64,000 nucleotides of DNA, taken from an uncultured Porphyromonadaceae bacterium. GTDB lineage: Bacteria > Bacteroidota > Bacteroidia > Bacteroidales > Muribaculaceae. Both the position numbers and the translations under genes were made by a program. Of the stretch, positions 13,453-22,438 are shown piece after piece. Each line of letters starts with the position of its first letter. Positions within the stretch are counted from its first letter, which is position 1. Below the pieces are notes generated by a model, which did no database searches, was not told where the DNA came from, and worked only from the letters and a program-made list of their open reading frames with translations. The DNA is taken from the NCBI GenBank assembly GCA_947073495.1, contig CAMTMX010000002.1, positions 27,829 through 91,828 on the forward strand, in the 5' to 3' direction.

Positions 13453-14346
13453 TTATTGGTATAGACGTACATAGTCTATTTCATAGCGGAGAGGCATTGC
13501 CGTGGGGTCAATTAATCCACCGTTGTCGCCTCCCAAAGCGAGATTAAGCAATATATAGTGGGGCTGTCGCATAGGGTTGAATCCATCCGGGTTGACAGTG
13601 TCTTTGAGGTCGGTATGATTGATAAGGAGATCGTCAAGATAAATGTTTAATGCATTTTCATCCCAGTCCATTCTCCATGTGTGGAATTTTGAAGCCCAGT
13701 CCGGATCTTCCTGAAGGAATTTGGAGAAAGGGACAGTCTGTGTATTCCATTTTGCATTAAATCTTTGGGATGTGCCCCATGCGGCGTTGGCGAGAATGTG
13801 GGGCACACCATCGATCCTGTAATATTCCATCACATCGATTTCTCCATTCGACGGCCATTCCTTATCCGTGCCTAAAGTCCAGATGGCGGGCCATGCACCG
13901 GGTCCGACAGGTATTCTTGCTCTTACTTCAAGAGTGCCATATTTAAATTCCTTTTTGCCTCGTGTGTTAACAGACGATGAGGTATATTCTATATTTTTGC
14001 GTGATTCCCTCCATTCTCCCGATCCCTCTTTATATAGCGGGTTAGGTTTGGTTTCCTGTTTACATTCGATCACAAGAAGTCCGTCTTTACAGTAGGCGTT
14101 CTTATCCTGATACCATTGATCTTCATGGTTTCTTGCGAATCCTTCCTCAAAATTCCAGAAGTTTGCATCGATAGGACCATCCACATTGAACTCGTCGCTC
14201 CATATCAGTTTCTTTCCGGACATCGACTTTTCGGTAGACCTTTTCTTTCCTGTCTGTTGGGCACAAAGGTCAGATGTTGTACAGAAAAGGGATATTGTGC
14301 CCGATATTATCAGAGAGATGAGGTATGTGAAATTATAGATTTTCAT
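13453..14346 (-). CDS. GH16 endo-beta-glucanase (laminarinase-like)
   Basis: 297 residues. A hydrophobic signal sequence (TYLISLIISGTISLFC) precedes the GH16 jelly roll starting at KLIWSDEFN. The catalytic signature ExDxxE is present as GEIDVMEYY: nucleophile E169, D171 and acid/base E174. WPAIWTLG and GEWRESRKN are further family matches. It should cleave internal beta-1,3 or beta-1,3-1,4-glucan (or related beta-galactan) bonds; the subfamily cannot be fixed by eye. The gene ends 77 bases before the regulator start and may be cotranscribed with it. It starts 42 bases after the ATPase gene. Confidence 0.92.
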   Translation of the reverse strand: MKIYNFTYLISLIISGTISLFCTTSDLCAQQTGKKRSTEKSMSGKKLIWSDEFNVDGPIDANFWNFEEGFARNHEDQWYQDKNAYCKDGLLVIECKQETKPNPLYKEGSGEWRESRKNIEYTSSSVNTRGKKEFKYGTLEVRARIPVGPGAWPAIWTLGTDKEWPSNGEIDVMEYYRIDGVPHILANAAWGTSQRFNAKWNTQTVPFSKFLQEDPDWASKFHTWRMDWDENALNIYLDDLLINHTDLKDTVNPDGFNPMRQPHYILLNLALGGDNGGLIDPTAMPLRYEIDYVRLYQ

Positions 14347-14388
14347 AAGTATTTAAATTTCTATGATTGATTGTTCATTGCTAATTGC

Positions 14389-15942
14389 TCATTTCTCTAT
14401 GATCCAGTCGGAAATGGTTCTTGCTTTGGTAGAGAAATTGACGCCTATCTTGATTATTTCCTTTCCGTCTGTTTTGAAGGGGAGAGCATATTCTTTTGAA
14501 TTGATCTGACCGATCGCCTCCTGTGCAGACCTGTCGAGTTTGATCTCTATAATATAATAGTATCTGTCGGTGGAGATAAACAGATCGATCCTTCCGTTTG
14601 ATGTGCGGTATTCTGTCCGGACATTAATCCCCAGCAGGAGCATCAACATGTAGAGTGCGTTATGAAGATTCTGTTCACATTCCATATTCATATCATATGG
14701 AACAGATGCAAACAAAGATTTGAGTCTTGTCATGAACGCATCCGCCTCCCCTGCAAGCAGATCCTTTACAAAACTTTGAACAACGAATCTCGCATTTAAA
14801 TTGTGTAGGTTGACATATGTCGGTAATAGGTATAGCAACAGCCCTTGTTTAACCTCCTGATTAGGAAGCCCGAGAGTATAAAGGTCATCTTCAAAACCTT
14901 TTATTGTCAGATACCCGGTCTGGTAAAGCAACGCTACCGGACGCGGAATGTCAAGGTCGAGACCTCTGAGTTCTTCAATGTCGCAGACGGTGTTAAACAG
15001 AGATTCAAGGTCTGTATCAAACCGGTTGAGCTGTTGCATCAGCAAAGTTGCCTGTCCGGAATGCATCCAATAATTACGAAACTCTTCCTTATTCATTACG
15101 TTTACAATTGAATAAGGATTGTAGATGTCATCGCCGTTTGCGGAAAACCTGTATCCGTCATAACGTTCTTTCAGTTCCCGTTTGATTTCCAGAGAAGACA
15201 TTCCGTATTTATTTGCAAGAATGTTTATTCCTGTCTTAAAATCTGAATAAAGTTCCTCTTCAGAGATTCCACAGATAGAGCTGTATTGATCATCGAAGGA
15301 TATATCATCGATATTGTTCAGCCCTGAGAATACCGAGAGGTGAGCGAACCGGCTGACACCTGTGAGGAAAACCATCCTGATATATTCCGCGCTGCTCTTG
15401 AAGTTCGAGTAAAGTGCTGCAAGCTCGTCGCGGTAAAATTCAAACATCCTGTTGTCGTGGAGGTTGCTGACCAATGGTTTGTCGTATTCGTCAACAAGTA
15501 TGACGACCCGTTCGCCTGTTTTCTTATATGCCGCTTCAATTATTTCCTTGAACCTTATGGAGATATTGTTAGACATTGGAGTTACGTCATACTCTTTCTC
15601 CCACCCCCTCAACATACTTTCCATCACCTCTTTCAGATCGGTGTCGCGTTGGTATTTCTCTATATTGAGGTCGATATATAGAACTGGTCTGGGTCTCCAG
15701 TCCCAGTCCATAGAGTCGGCATAAAGCCCCTTGAAGAGTTCACGCCGTCCCTGGAAAAAACATTTTAGGGTCGAGAGGAAAAGACTTTTCCCGAAGCGTC
15801 GCGGACGTCCGAGGAAATAGTACTGACCACCGGATCGGGTGATTTTTTCTATAAACTGAGTCTTGTCGACGTAGAGGCAACCGCGTTCTCGCATCACCTC
15901 AAACGATTGCTCTCCGACACCATATATGACAGTTTTCTCCAT
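14389..15942 (-). CDS. AAA-ATPase-like / PD-(D/E)XK nuclease-like protein (DUF1703 type)
   Basis: 517 residues without signal peptide. The N terminus holds a P-loop variant GRPRRFGKSLFLST (residues about 45-58) and VVILVDEYDKPL as Walker B, typical of the AAA-ATPase-like family. The C terminus holds NGRIDLFIS and YYIIEIKLD, the D-(E)xK core of the PD-(D/E)XK-like domain. Such proteins occur in many copies in Bacteroidales genomes, and their function is not established; toxin-like, defence or mobile roles are guesses. A Bacteroidetes promoter lies just upstream, so it looks like an independent gene inserted beside a PUL. Confidence 0.85.
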   Translation of the reverse strand: MEKTVIYGVGEQSFEVMRERGCLYVDKTQFIEKITRSGGQYYFLGRPRRFGKSLFLSTLKCFFQGRRELFKGLYADSMDWDWRPRPVLYIDLNIEKYQRDTDLKEVMESMLRGWEKEYDVTPMSNNISIRFKEIIEAAYKKTGERVVILVDEYDKPLVSNLHDNRMFEFYRDELAALYSNFKSSAEYIRMVFLTGVSRFAHLSVFSGLNNIDDISFDDQYSSICGISEEELYSDFKTGINILANKYGMSSLEIKRELKERYDGYRFSANGDDIYNPYSIVNVMNKEEFRNYWMHSGQATLLMQQLNRFDTDLESLFNTVCDIEELRGLDLDIPRPVALLYQTGYLTIKGFEDDLYTLGLPNQEVKQGLLLYLLPTYVNLHNLNARFVVQSFVKDLLAGEADAFMTRLKSLFASVPYDMNMECEQNLHNALYMLMLLLGINVRTEYRTSNGRIDLFISTDRYYYIIEIKLDRSAQEAIGQINSKEYALPFKTDGKEIIKIGVNFSTKARTISDWIIEK

Positions 15943-15961
15943 ACCCTTGCAGATTTAAATG

Positions 15962-15992
15962 CAAATATACAACAAACTCACCAACAATCCAA
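15962..15992 (-). promoter_or_regulatory. Promoter of the AAA-ATPase-like gene
   Basis: On the minus strand TTG (15992-15990), 20 bases, then TATATTTG (15969-15962), the Bacteroidetes consensus, about 20 bases before the start codon at 15942, which implies a very short leader. Confidence 0.65.
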
Positions 15993-16036
15993 CCTGAATG
16001 TCGCTCTTTTTAGCGGGGTTGCAAGGGTATGAATGT

Positions 16037-16076
16037 AAAAACGGATAGAACCGTAAATGAGGCACTATCCGTTTTT
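16037..16076 (-). terminator. Intrinsic terminator after GH92
   Basis: A 12-bp stem (AAAAACGGATAG with CTATCCGTTTTT) and 16-base loop, 23 bases after the GH92 stop. A and T runs on both sides make it potentially bidirectional. Confidence 0.7.
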
Positions 16077-16098
16077 GATCGTATATGTAGGTTTTGAG

Positions 16099-18417
16099 TT
16101 ACTTCTCTTTTGAGAAAGAGTAGGGAGCCGACTCAGCGGAAGTGCCGCGCGACGTATTGGGTTCGGACGACATATCGAAGCTTAGTTTGGCACCGTTTGT
16201 GAGCTGCTCGTGAGTCACATAGTTGAGGTCGTGATTGCTGCCGTTCAATTTCATAGAATTGATATAGCGGTTGTCACGGCTGTTGGCGGGGGCGTCAATC
16301 TCGACTGTCTTTCCGTTTTCAAGTTTAAGCTTCATATTCTTGAAGAGAGGTGTGCCCAATGCATATTCACCGCTTCCGGGGCAGACAGGGTAGAATCCGA
16401 GAGCGGAGAACACATACCATGCAGAGGTCTGACCGTTGTCTTCATCACCGCAATATCCGTCGGGATTGGCGTTATACATCTTGTCCATCACTTCGCGGAT
16501 CCATTTCTGAGCCTTCCAAGGCTCTCCTGACCAGTCGTATAGATAGATCATGTGCTGGATGGGCTGGTTGCCGTGGGCGTAGTTGCCCATATTCATGATC
16601 TGCATTTCGCGGATCTCATGAATCACAGCGTTATAGTAGCTCTCGTCGAAAATCGGCGGAACAGAAAATACGGAGTCAAGCATGTTGTTGAAATCCTTGT
16701 TCCCGCCCATAAGGTCGATAAGACCCTGGGGGTCGTGGAATACGGACCATGTATAGTGCCAGGAGTTGCCTTCGGTAAATGCGTCTCCCCATTTCAGAGC
16801 GTTGAAGGGGGATTGGAATTGACCGTCCTTGTTCTTTCCGCGCATGAGCTTGTGTTCGGGATCGAACAGGTTCTTGTAGTTCATGGCATGTTTCTTGAAT
16901 GGAGCAAGTTCCGCCTCGCTCTTTCCAAGGCTTTTGCCGAGTTGGTAGATACACCAGTCGTCGTAGGCATATTCGAGAGTACGGGCGGCATTCTCACGGA
17001 TGTCTACATCATAAGGCACATAGCCGAGCGAGTCATAATACTCGTGTCCGAGACGACCTGTAGAGGATACTTGAGGATGAACCTTGGTGGTGCCGCTCAC
17101 GACAGCTTCCCAAAGTGTCTCCATGTCTTTTTCAGACACTTTTACACCCTTCAGCCATGCATCGGCAACCACTGAAGCGGAATTGTTGCCCACCATACAT
17201 CCACGATGCCCGGGACTTGCCCATTCCGGAAGGAATCCGCTTTCGCGGTATGCATTGGCGAGACCTTCCTGCATTTTTTCATTCATAGAGGGATAGGCAA
17301 GATTGAGAAGAGGGAAAAGGCAACGGAAGGTATCCCAGAAACCTGTGTCGGTAAACATATACCCGGGAAGCACTTCCCCATTGTAAGGGCTGTAGTGTAC
17401 AGGTTCACCCTTTTCATTTATTTCATAGAAACTGCGGGGGAAAAGCACCGAACGGTAAAGGCAGGAATAGAAGGTGCGCAGTCTGTCGAGGTCATCGTCT
17501 TCCACCTCAAACACTCCGAGCACATCATTCCAGCGCTGACGGCCTTCGTTTTTGATACGTTCAAAATCGCCGTCACCCAGTTCTTTCATGTTGAGGGATG
17601 CCTGTTCAGGACTTATGAAAGATGAAGCCACCTTAGCGTTTACCACCTGTCCTTTGCCTGTCTTGAATCCGATAATGGCTCCGGCGTGGTTTCCTTCCAC
17701 ACTTTTACGCCCTTCATTTATTTCTCCATTGTCGAGCACAGTTGAGCTGTAGGTGAAAGGGGTGTCGAAAACGATCTCAAAGTAATTCTTGAAATTCTCA
17801 GGAACGCCACCGCTGTTTTTGGTGGTATACCCCACTATCTTGTTCTCCTCAGGTATTACAGTCACAGACGACCCATTGTCCATGGCATCGACCACAACGT
17901 AGCTCTGATTGTCGGGGAACGTAAAACGCATTGCTGCCGCGCGCTCGGTAGGAGCCACCTCAGCCACTACATCATGGTCGGCAAGATATACCTTGTAATA
18001 ATATGGACGAGCCTCCTCGGCTTTATGGGAGAACCAGGAGGCACGTTGATCCTGATCAAAGACGGGGGTGCCCGTCACAGGCATGATTGAGAACTGACCG
18101 TAATCGTTGATCCAGGGGCTTGGCTGGTGGGTCTGTTTTATGCCTCGGATTTTGTCGGCATCGTAGGTGTATGCCCAACCGTCGCCCATTGTGCCGGTCT
18201 GGGGAGTCCAGAAATTCATTCCCCATGGGAGTGCGGTTGCCGGATAGGTGTTGCCGGTCGACAGCGAATGTTTAGACTGTGTGCCTACGAGAGTGCTGAC
18301 ATAATCCACCGGATCGGCTACAGGGCTGCTGTGGCTTTTGGTGGAGTTGCAACCTGACATCAATGTCAGGGTTGCCGCCAATGCGGCAGTAGTCATGATG
18401 TGGGATGAGGTTCGCAT
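16099..18417 (-). CDS. GH92 alpha-mannosidase family lipoprotein with glutamine at the usual general-acid position
   Basis: 772 residues with lipobox LTLMSGCNS (cysteine 23), so likely anchored to a membrane facing the periplasm or outside. GH92 hallmarks: VGTQSKHSLSTGNTYP near the N terminus, FTEGNSWHYTWSVFHD, and GYCGDEDNGQTSAWYVFSA near the C terminus. GH92 enzymes are calcium-dependent inverting exo-mannosidases. The motif that is normally GNEP..HH here reads GNQPIQH, so the glutamate acting as general acid in characterised members is Q618. From memory, a Glu-to-Gln change at this position occurs in a GH92 enzyme acting on mannose-1-phosphate linkages, whose leaving group needs no protonation. 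The gene is transcribed away from the GH76/GH78 cluster, with which it shares a 400-base divergent region. Confidence 0.92.
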   Translation of the reverse strand: MRTSSHIMTTAALAATLTLMSGCNSTKSHSSPVADPVDYVSTLVGTQSKHSLSTGNTYPATALPWGMNFWTPQTGTMGDGWAYTYDADKIRGIKQTHQPSPWINDYGQFSIMPVTGTPVFDQDQRASWFSHKAEEARPYYYKVYLADHDVVAEVAPTERAAAMRFTFPDNQSYVVVDAMDNGSSVTVIPEENKIVGYTTKNSGGVPENFKNYFEIVFDTPFTYSSTVLDNGEINEGRKSVEGNHAGAIIGFKTGKGQVVNAKVASSFISPEQASLNMKELGDGDFERIKNEGRQRWNDVLGVFEVEDDDLDRLRTFYSCLYRSVLFPRSFYEINEKGEPVHYSPYNGEVLPGYMFTDTGFWDTFRCLFPLLNLAYPSMNEKMQEGLANAYRESGFLPEWASPGHRGCMVGNNSASVVADAWLKGVKVSEKDMETLWEAVVSGTTKVHPQVSSTGRLGHEYYDSLGYVPYDVDIRENAARTLEYAYDDWCIYQLGKSLGKSEAELAPFKKHAMNYKNLFDPEHKLMRGKNKDGQFQSPFNALKWGDAFTEGNSWHYTWSVFHDPQGLIDLMGGNKDFNNMLDSVFSVPPIFDESYYNAVIHEIREMQIMNMGNYAHGNQPIQHMIYLYDWSGEPWKAQKWIREVMDKMYNANPDGYCGDEDNGQTSAWYVFSALGFYPVCPGSGEYALGTPLFKNMKLKLENGKTVEIDAPANSRDNRYINSMKLNGSNHDLNYVTHEQLTNGAKLSFDMSSEPNTSRGTSAESAPYSFSKEK

Positions 18418-18821
18418 CTTGAGTTTTTAACGTATTTGTGTTGATAATATTTATGATCGTTTTAAAATCTGTGTAAAATTATAAAATAGAGTCATTATAA
18501 ATGTGTCCATGCTTGCCAAATATGTATACAAACGTTGATTTATACTTATTTGGCAACCGATAGAACATTATTCTTGACAATGTTGTCTTACTTTGCAATG
18601 AAGTTGTTTAAACTTTTCTATGGAGATTGATATTCTTATGTCTTTTTACCTTAAAAAGACCTCTTTCCCAACCTTCCGTCATCTTTTGGGTCGCTTTTGA
18701 TCCTTTCATCGGTCGTTTATACAGCTAAACTCTCTCTCCAAGTTTCAAAACCGTCTCGAAAACCTGACGAAGTCTTGAAAAAGAAAAAAGTCTAGGCAAC
18801 TACAATAAATAAAAAAGCACC
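18418..18821. other. Divergent intergenic region between GH92 and the TIM-barrel enzyme
   Basis: 404 bases, AT-rich in its middle. The best promoter-like string for the plus-strand genes is TTACTTTG at 18588-18595, one mismatch from TAnnTTTG, without a well-spaced -33 element. No clear minus-strand promoter was found. It presumably holds activator sites controlling both directions. Confidence 0.4.
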
Positions 18822-21038
18822 ATGAAACTAAACGAAAACACCACACTCTCTCCTTCCTCAAAATGCAGGTTGGCGGCTTTGCCGCTGATTCTGTCGATGT
18901 GCGCTTCAGTGCCAGGCATAATCGCAAACGACAATGTCAAGACCACTTTCCAGACCTCGCGTGAATGGCGTCCCACGATTGATAACCGTGCTGATGCCGT
19001 GATGGTGTATGGAGTCGGAGGCAACCCTTCCGATCGTGAAGGTAACCGCAATTTTGAAAACCGTGTGAAAAGCTGGCGTGACCGAGGATATACTGTCCAT
19101 TTCATGACCGGTATTGCCTGGGGTGAATACCAGGATTATTTCACGGGCAAATGGGATGGTAAATCTCATCTTGACGAAGGTCAGGTCACTATGAAAGGTG
19201 ACACAATCTGGCACGGACACCTTGTGCCTTACATAGTGCCGTCGATGAACTTCCTTAAATATATGAAGGAGGCACACGTGAAGCGTGTGATCGATGCAGG
19301 TATTGACGCTATCTTCATGGAGGAACCTGAATTCTGGGCACGATCTGGTTATAGCGACGCATTCAAGAAAGAATGGAAAGAATATTACGGTACGGAGTGG
19401 CAGCCGCAACATGAGTCGCCGGAAGCCACATATCTTGCCAACAAACTAAAATATCATCTTTATTACCGCGCCCTCAACGAGGTGTTCACATACGCCAAGG
19501 AGTATGGCAAGAGTCTCGGCAGGGATATAAAATGCTATGTGCCGACACATTCATTGGTGAATTATTCCCAATGGCAGATCGTCAGCCCTGAGGCAAGTCT
19601 TGCTTCGTTGCCATGTGTCGACGGGTATATAGCACAGGTATGGACTGGAACTTCCCGTGAGCCGAACTATTATAACGGCAATTATAAGGAGCGCGTGTTT
19701 GAAACCGCTTTCCTTGAATATGGCTCGATGGAATCCATGACGGCACCGACGGGGCGCAAGATGTTTTTCCTTACCGACCCGATAGAAGACCGTGCAAAAG
19801 ACTGGGACGATTATAAACGCAACTACCAGGCTACTTTCACAGCCAAGCTTCTTTATCCAGGGGTAGGGGATTATGAGGTTATGCCATGGCCTGAACGCAT
19901 TTATGAAGGTCTTTATAAGGTGAGCGCCGACAGCGACGAGAAAACCAAGATACCCCGTTTTTATTCCACTCAGATGCAAGTGATGATCAATGCCCTCAAC
20001 AAGATGCCGGTGGTTGAAAACAAGGTGTCGGGAAATCACGGAATCGGCGTTCTGATGTCTAATTCTTTAATGTTCCAACGATTCCCTTTACATGAAGGGT
20101 ATGACGATCCGCAGCTTTCCAATTTCTATGGTATGGCTTTGCCTCTTGTGAAGCGTGGTGTGCCCGTAAAGACCGTGCATATTGAAAATCTTGGTTTCCC
20201 TGCCACTTTGGCAGATACGAAAGTGCTTGTGATGACATATTCCAATATGAAACCTCTTGATCCTGTTGCCCACGCTCACCTTGCAGATTGGGTTAAAAAA
20301 GGAGGGGTGTTGCTATTCTGCGGATCTGACAAAGACCCGTTTCAGAAAGTGCCTGAATGGTGGTCGACTGGTGAAAACTCTTATTCAGCACCGTCACAAC
20401 ACCTGTTCTCGCTGATGGGTATGCCGGAAAATGCAGGCGAAGGTAGTTATAAAATAGGGAAAGGCACAGTACATGTGTTGCGTCATGATCCAAAAGAATT
20501 TATCCTTTCCGACAATGGCGATGACAAGTTTATCACCACGCTTACCGGTCTTTATGAAAAAGAGGCAAAGGGGGGTAAATTAAAATTCAAGAACAATTAT
20601 CTGTTGCGTCGCGGGCAATACACTCTCGCTGCTGTGGTTGATGAAAGTGTCGACAACACCCCCTTGTCTCTTAAAGGGAAATATATAGATATGTTCGACC
20701 CTTCGCTTCCTGTCATGAATGAAGTCACTGTCAACCCCGGCAGTCAGGTGCTACTGCTTGATCTCGGCAACGTGAGGGAACCGAAGACTCCTCAGGTGCT
20801 TGCCGCATCTTTCCGGGAGAGTGATGAGGAGAGAGGGAAGAAAGAATACACGTTTGTGGCAAAAAGCCCGATAGATACTGACGGCATTGCACGTGTGCTT
20901 CTGCCGTCGGCTCCCAAGAGCGTTACGATAGATGGCGTTGAATCAAACTCATTGTCGGCTTGGGATCCCTCCACACGCACTTATCTTATTAAATTTGATA
21001 ACCGACCCGACGGCAGGAAGGTCACTTTCCGCTGGTGA
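18822..21038 (+). CDS. Secreted TIM-barrel + amidotransferase-like domain enzyme, putative unassigned glycoside hydrolase
   Basis: 738 residues with a probable signal peptide (hydrophobic stretch RLAALPLILSMCASVPGIIA). Residues about 55-390 read like a TIM barrel: GIDAIFMEEPEFW at 160-172 offers acidic residues (E167, E168, E170) at the end of a strand, as in clan A glycosidases. Residues about 430-560 look like a flavodoxin/GATase-like domain (GIGVLMSNS, TKVLVMTYSNMKPL, GGVLLFCGSD) and the rest like a beta-sandwich. This order recalls GH42-like enzymes, but I recognise no CAZy family. Its position as first gene of a GH76-GH78 cluster supports a glycan-active role. The function remains inferred. 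Confidence 0.7.
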   Translation: MKLNENTTLSPSSKCRLAALPLILSMCASVPGIIANDNVKTTFQTSREWRPTIDNRADAVMVYGVGGNPSDREGNRNFENRVKSWRDRGYTVHFMTGIAWGEYQDYFTGKWDGKSHLDEGQVTMKGDTIWHGHLVPYIVPSMNFLKYMKEAHVKRVIDAGIDAIFMEEPEFWARSGYSDAFKKEWKEYYGTEWQPQHESPEATYLANKLKYHLYYRALNEVFTYAKEYGKSLGRDIKCYVPTHSLVNYSQWQIVSPEASLASLPCVDGYIAQVWTGTSREPNYYNGNYKERVFETAFLEYGSMESMTAPTGRKMFFLTDPIEDRAKDWDDYKRNYQATFTAKLLYPGVGDYEVMPWPERIYEGLYKVSADSDEKTKIPRFYSTQMQVMINALNKMPVVENKVSGNHGIGVLMSNSLMFQRFPLHEGYDDPQLSNFYGMALPLVKRGVPVKTVHIENLGFPATLADTKVLVMTYSNMKPLDPVAHAHLADWVKKGGVLLFCGSDKDPFQKVPEWWSTGENSYSAPSQHLFSLMGMPENAGEGSYKIGKGTVHVLRHDPKEFILSDNGDDKFITTLTGLYEKEAKGGKLKFKNNYLLRRGQYTLAAVVDESVDNTPLSLKGKYIDMFDPSLPVMNEVTVNPGSQVLLLDLGNVREPKTPQVLAASFRESDEERGKKEYTFVAKSPIDTDGIARVLLPSAPKSVTIDGVESNSLSAWDPSTRTYLIKFDNRPDGRKVTFRW

Positions 21039-21121
21039 TAGTCAATTCATAATGCATATTCATAATTGCTCCCGATCTTGATTGTGGCGCGAGTGCAACT
21101 AAATTCAAAACTCATAAAAAC

Positions 21122-22426
21122 ATGAAACTGATTCCATTTTCGATTATAGCCGCATCTTTAATGGGAATGGCGGCTTGTGGCAGCCCTAAATCTGCCGACA
21201 AGATAAATACAGCATTCGAGGCATACGATGCTTTCAACACTGTGTTTCTTGATTCCACAAAATATATCTATAAAAACACTACCGCGGATTCCGCCGCTGT
21301 AGACCGCTGGGGGGGTGCGGCTGCGATATGGTGCCAGCCGATGTATGCCGACATGGCTATGAACGCGATGCTTCTCGCCAGAGAGAATGGGGATAAGGAG
21401 CGCGAGGGGCAATACCGCGCTCTCGCCAATAAAATCCTTGACGGAAACGTGGCTCACTATTTGAATTTTGATTTTGACAATAACGACACCAACAAAGGAT
21501 GGTTCATATATGACGACATTCAATGGTGGACCATCACAATGGCAAGGGCTGCAAAGATTCTTGGTAGAGATGATTGTCGTGAACTTGCCGAGAAAAGCTT
21601 TGCCCGTGTGTGGTATGGCTCCCCGCGTGTAGGGGACACCGGGTCATACGCCGATCCTGCAAAAGATTTGGGCGGTGGTATGTTCTGGCAATGGCAGCCG
21701 ATCGAAAATCCTAACGCCAATGCTGCAGGCGACGGAAAAATGTCGTGTATCAATTTCCCGACAGTGGTTGCCGCGATGTTGCTGTATGATCTTGCTCCCG
21801 CCGACCGTAAGGGAGACGAAAATCCGGAATCATGGACAAATTCATACGGTTCGTTCATTCGTCCTCATTATGAGACGAAAGACCGTTATTTGGAGATGGC
21901 GAAGGAAATCTACGGATGGTCGGCTGAAAAACTTGGCGACATGCAGACAGGGATGATCGTAGACAACCGTCATGGCGATTCCCGCGGTGGTCATCCGTTG
22001 CTCTATAACCAGGGGACGTTTATAGGAGCTGCCTCTTTGCTTTATAAGGCAACAGGGGATTCTACGTATCTCGACAATGCCAAGGCGGGCGCTGATTATT
22101 CTATCAATGAACTTTCCAAGGGAGGATATCTGCCATGGGCTCATAATCCGAACAATCCTTACGATCAGGGAAGTCTTGAACAGGGTGTCTATCCTGCCAT
22201 TTGGGCTCAATATATGGATATTCTGATCAATGAATGCGGACAGGAACAGTATAGGGAATTTATCGAGAGAAATATAACCGCAGGTCTCGGCAATCGGAAT
22301 GCCGCCGGCATTTGCGATGGAGAATTGGGTGTGGCTACGCCTGACAGTGTCATGATAGGAAGCTATGCGGCTTCGTCGCTTCCCGCACTTATGTTGCTTT
22401 TCCCGACAGAACAAGGTTCAAAATAA
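21122..22426 (+). CDS. GH76 endo-alpha-1,6-mannanase-like lipoprotein
   Basis: 434 residues with lipobox GMAACGSP (cysteine 19). The GH76 catalytic pair is present in WFIYDDIQWW (D131-D132), matching the adjacent aspartates that serve as nucleophile and acid in the family. The alpha/alpha-toroid pattern is evident (WTITMARAAKILG, LLYKATGDSTYLDNA). It should cut alpha-1,6-mannan backbones or act on related mannosides at the cell surface. It follows the TIM-barrel gene by 83 bases and precedes the isomerase-like gene by 12, in an operon with GH78. Confidence 0.88.
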   Translation: MKLIPFSIIAASLMGMAACGSPKSADKINTAFEAYDAFNTVFLDSTKYIYKNTTADSAAVDRWGGAAAIWCQPMYADMAMNAMLLARENGDKEREGQYRALANKILDGNVAHYLNFDFDNNDTNKGWFIYDDIQWWTITMARAAKILGRDDCRELAEKSFARVWYGSPRVGDTGSYADPAKDLGGGMFWQWQPIENPNANAAGDGKMSCINFPTVVAAMLLYDLAPADRKGDENPESWTNSYGSFIRPHYETKDRYLEMAKEIYGWSAEKLGDMQTGMIVDNRHGDSRGGHPLLYNQGTFIGAASLLYKATGDSTYLDNAKAGADYSINELSKGGYLPWAHNPNNPYDQGSLEQGVYPAIWAQYMDILINECGQEQYREFIERNITAGLGNRNAAGICDGELGVATPDSVMIGSYAASSLPALMLLFPTEQGSK

Positions 22427-22438
22427 AAGAGGTATCCA

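Noticed and set aside
16552..17175. 207-codon plus-strand frame
   Set aside because: Antisense to GH92 with no signal or family pattern.
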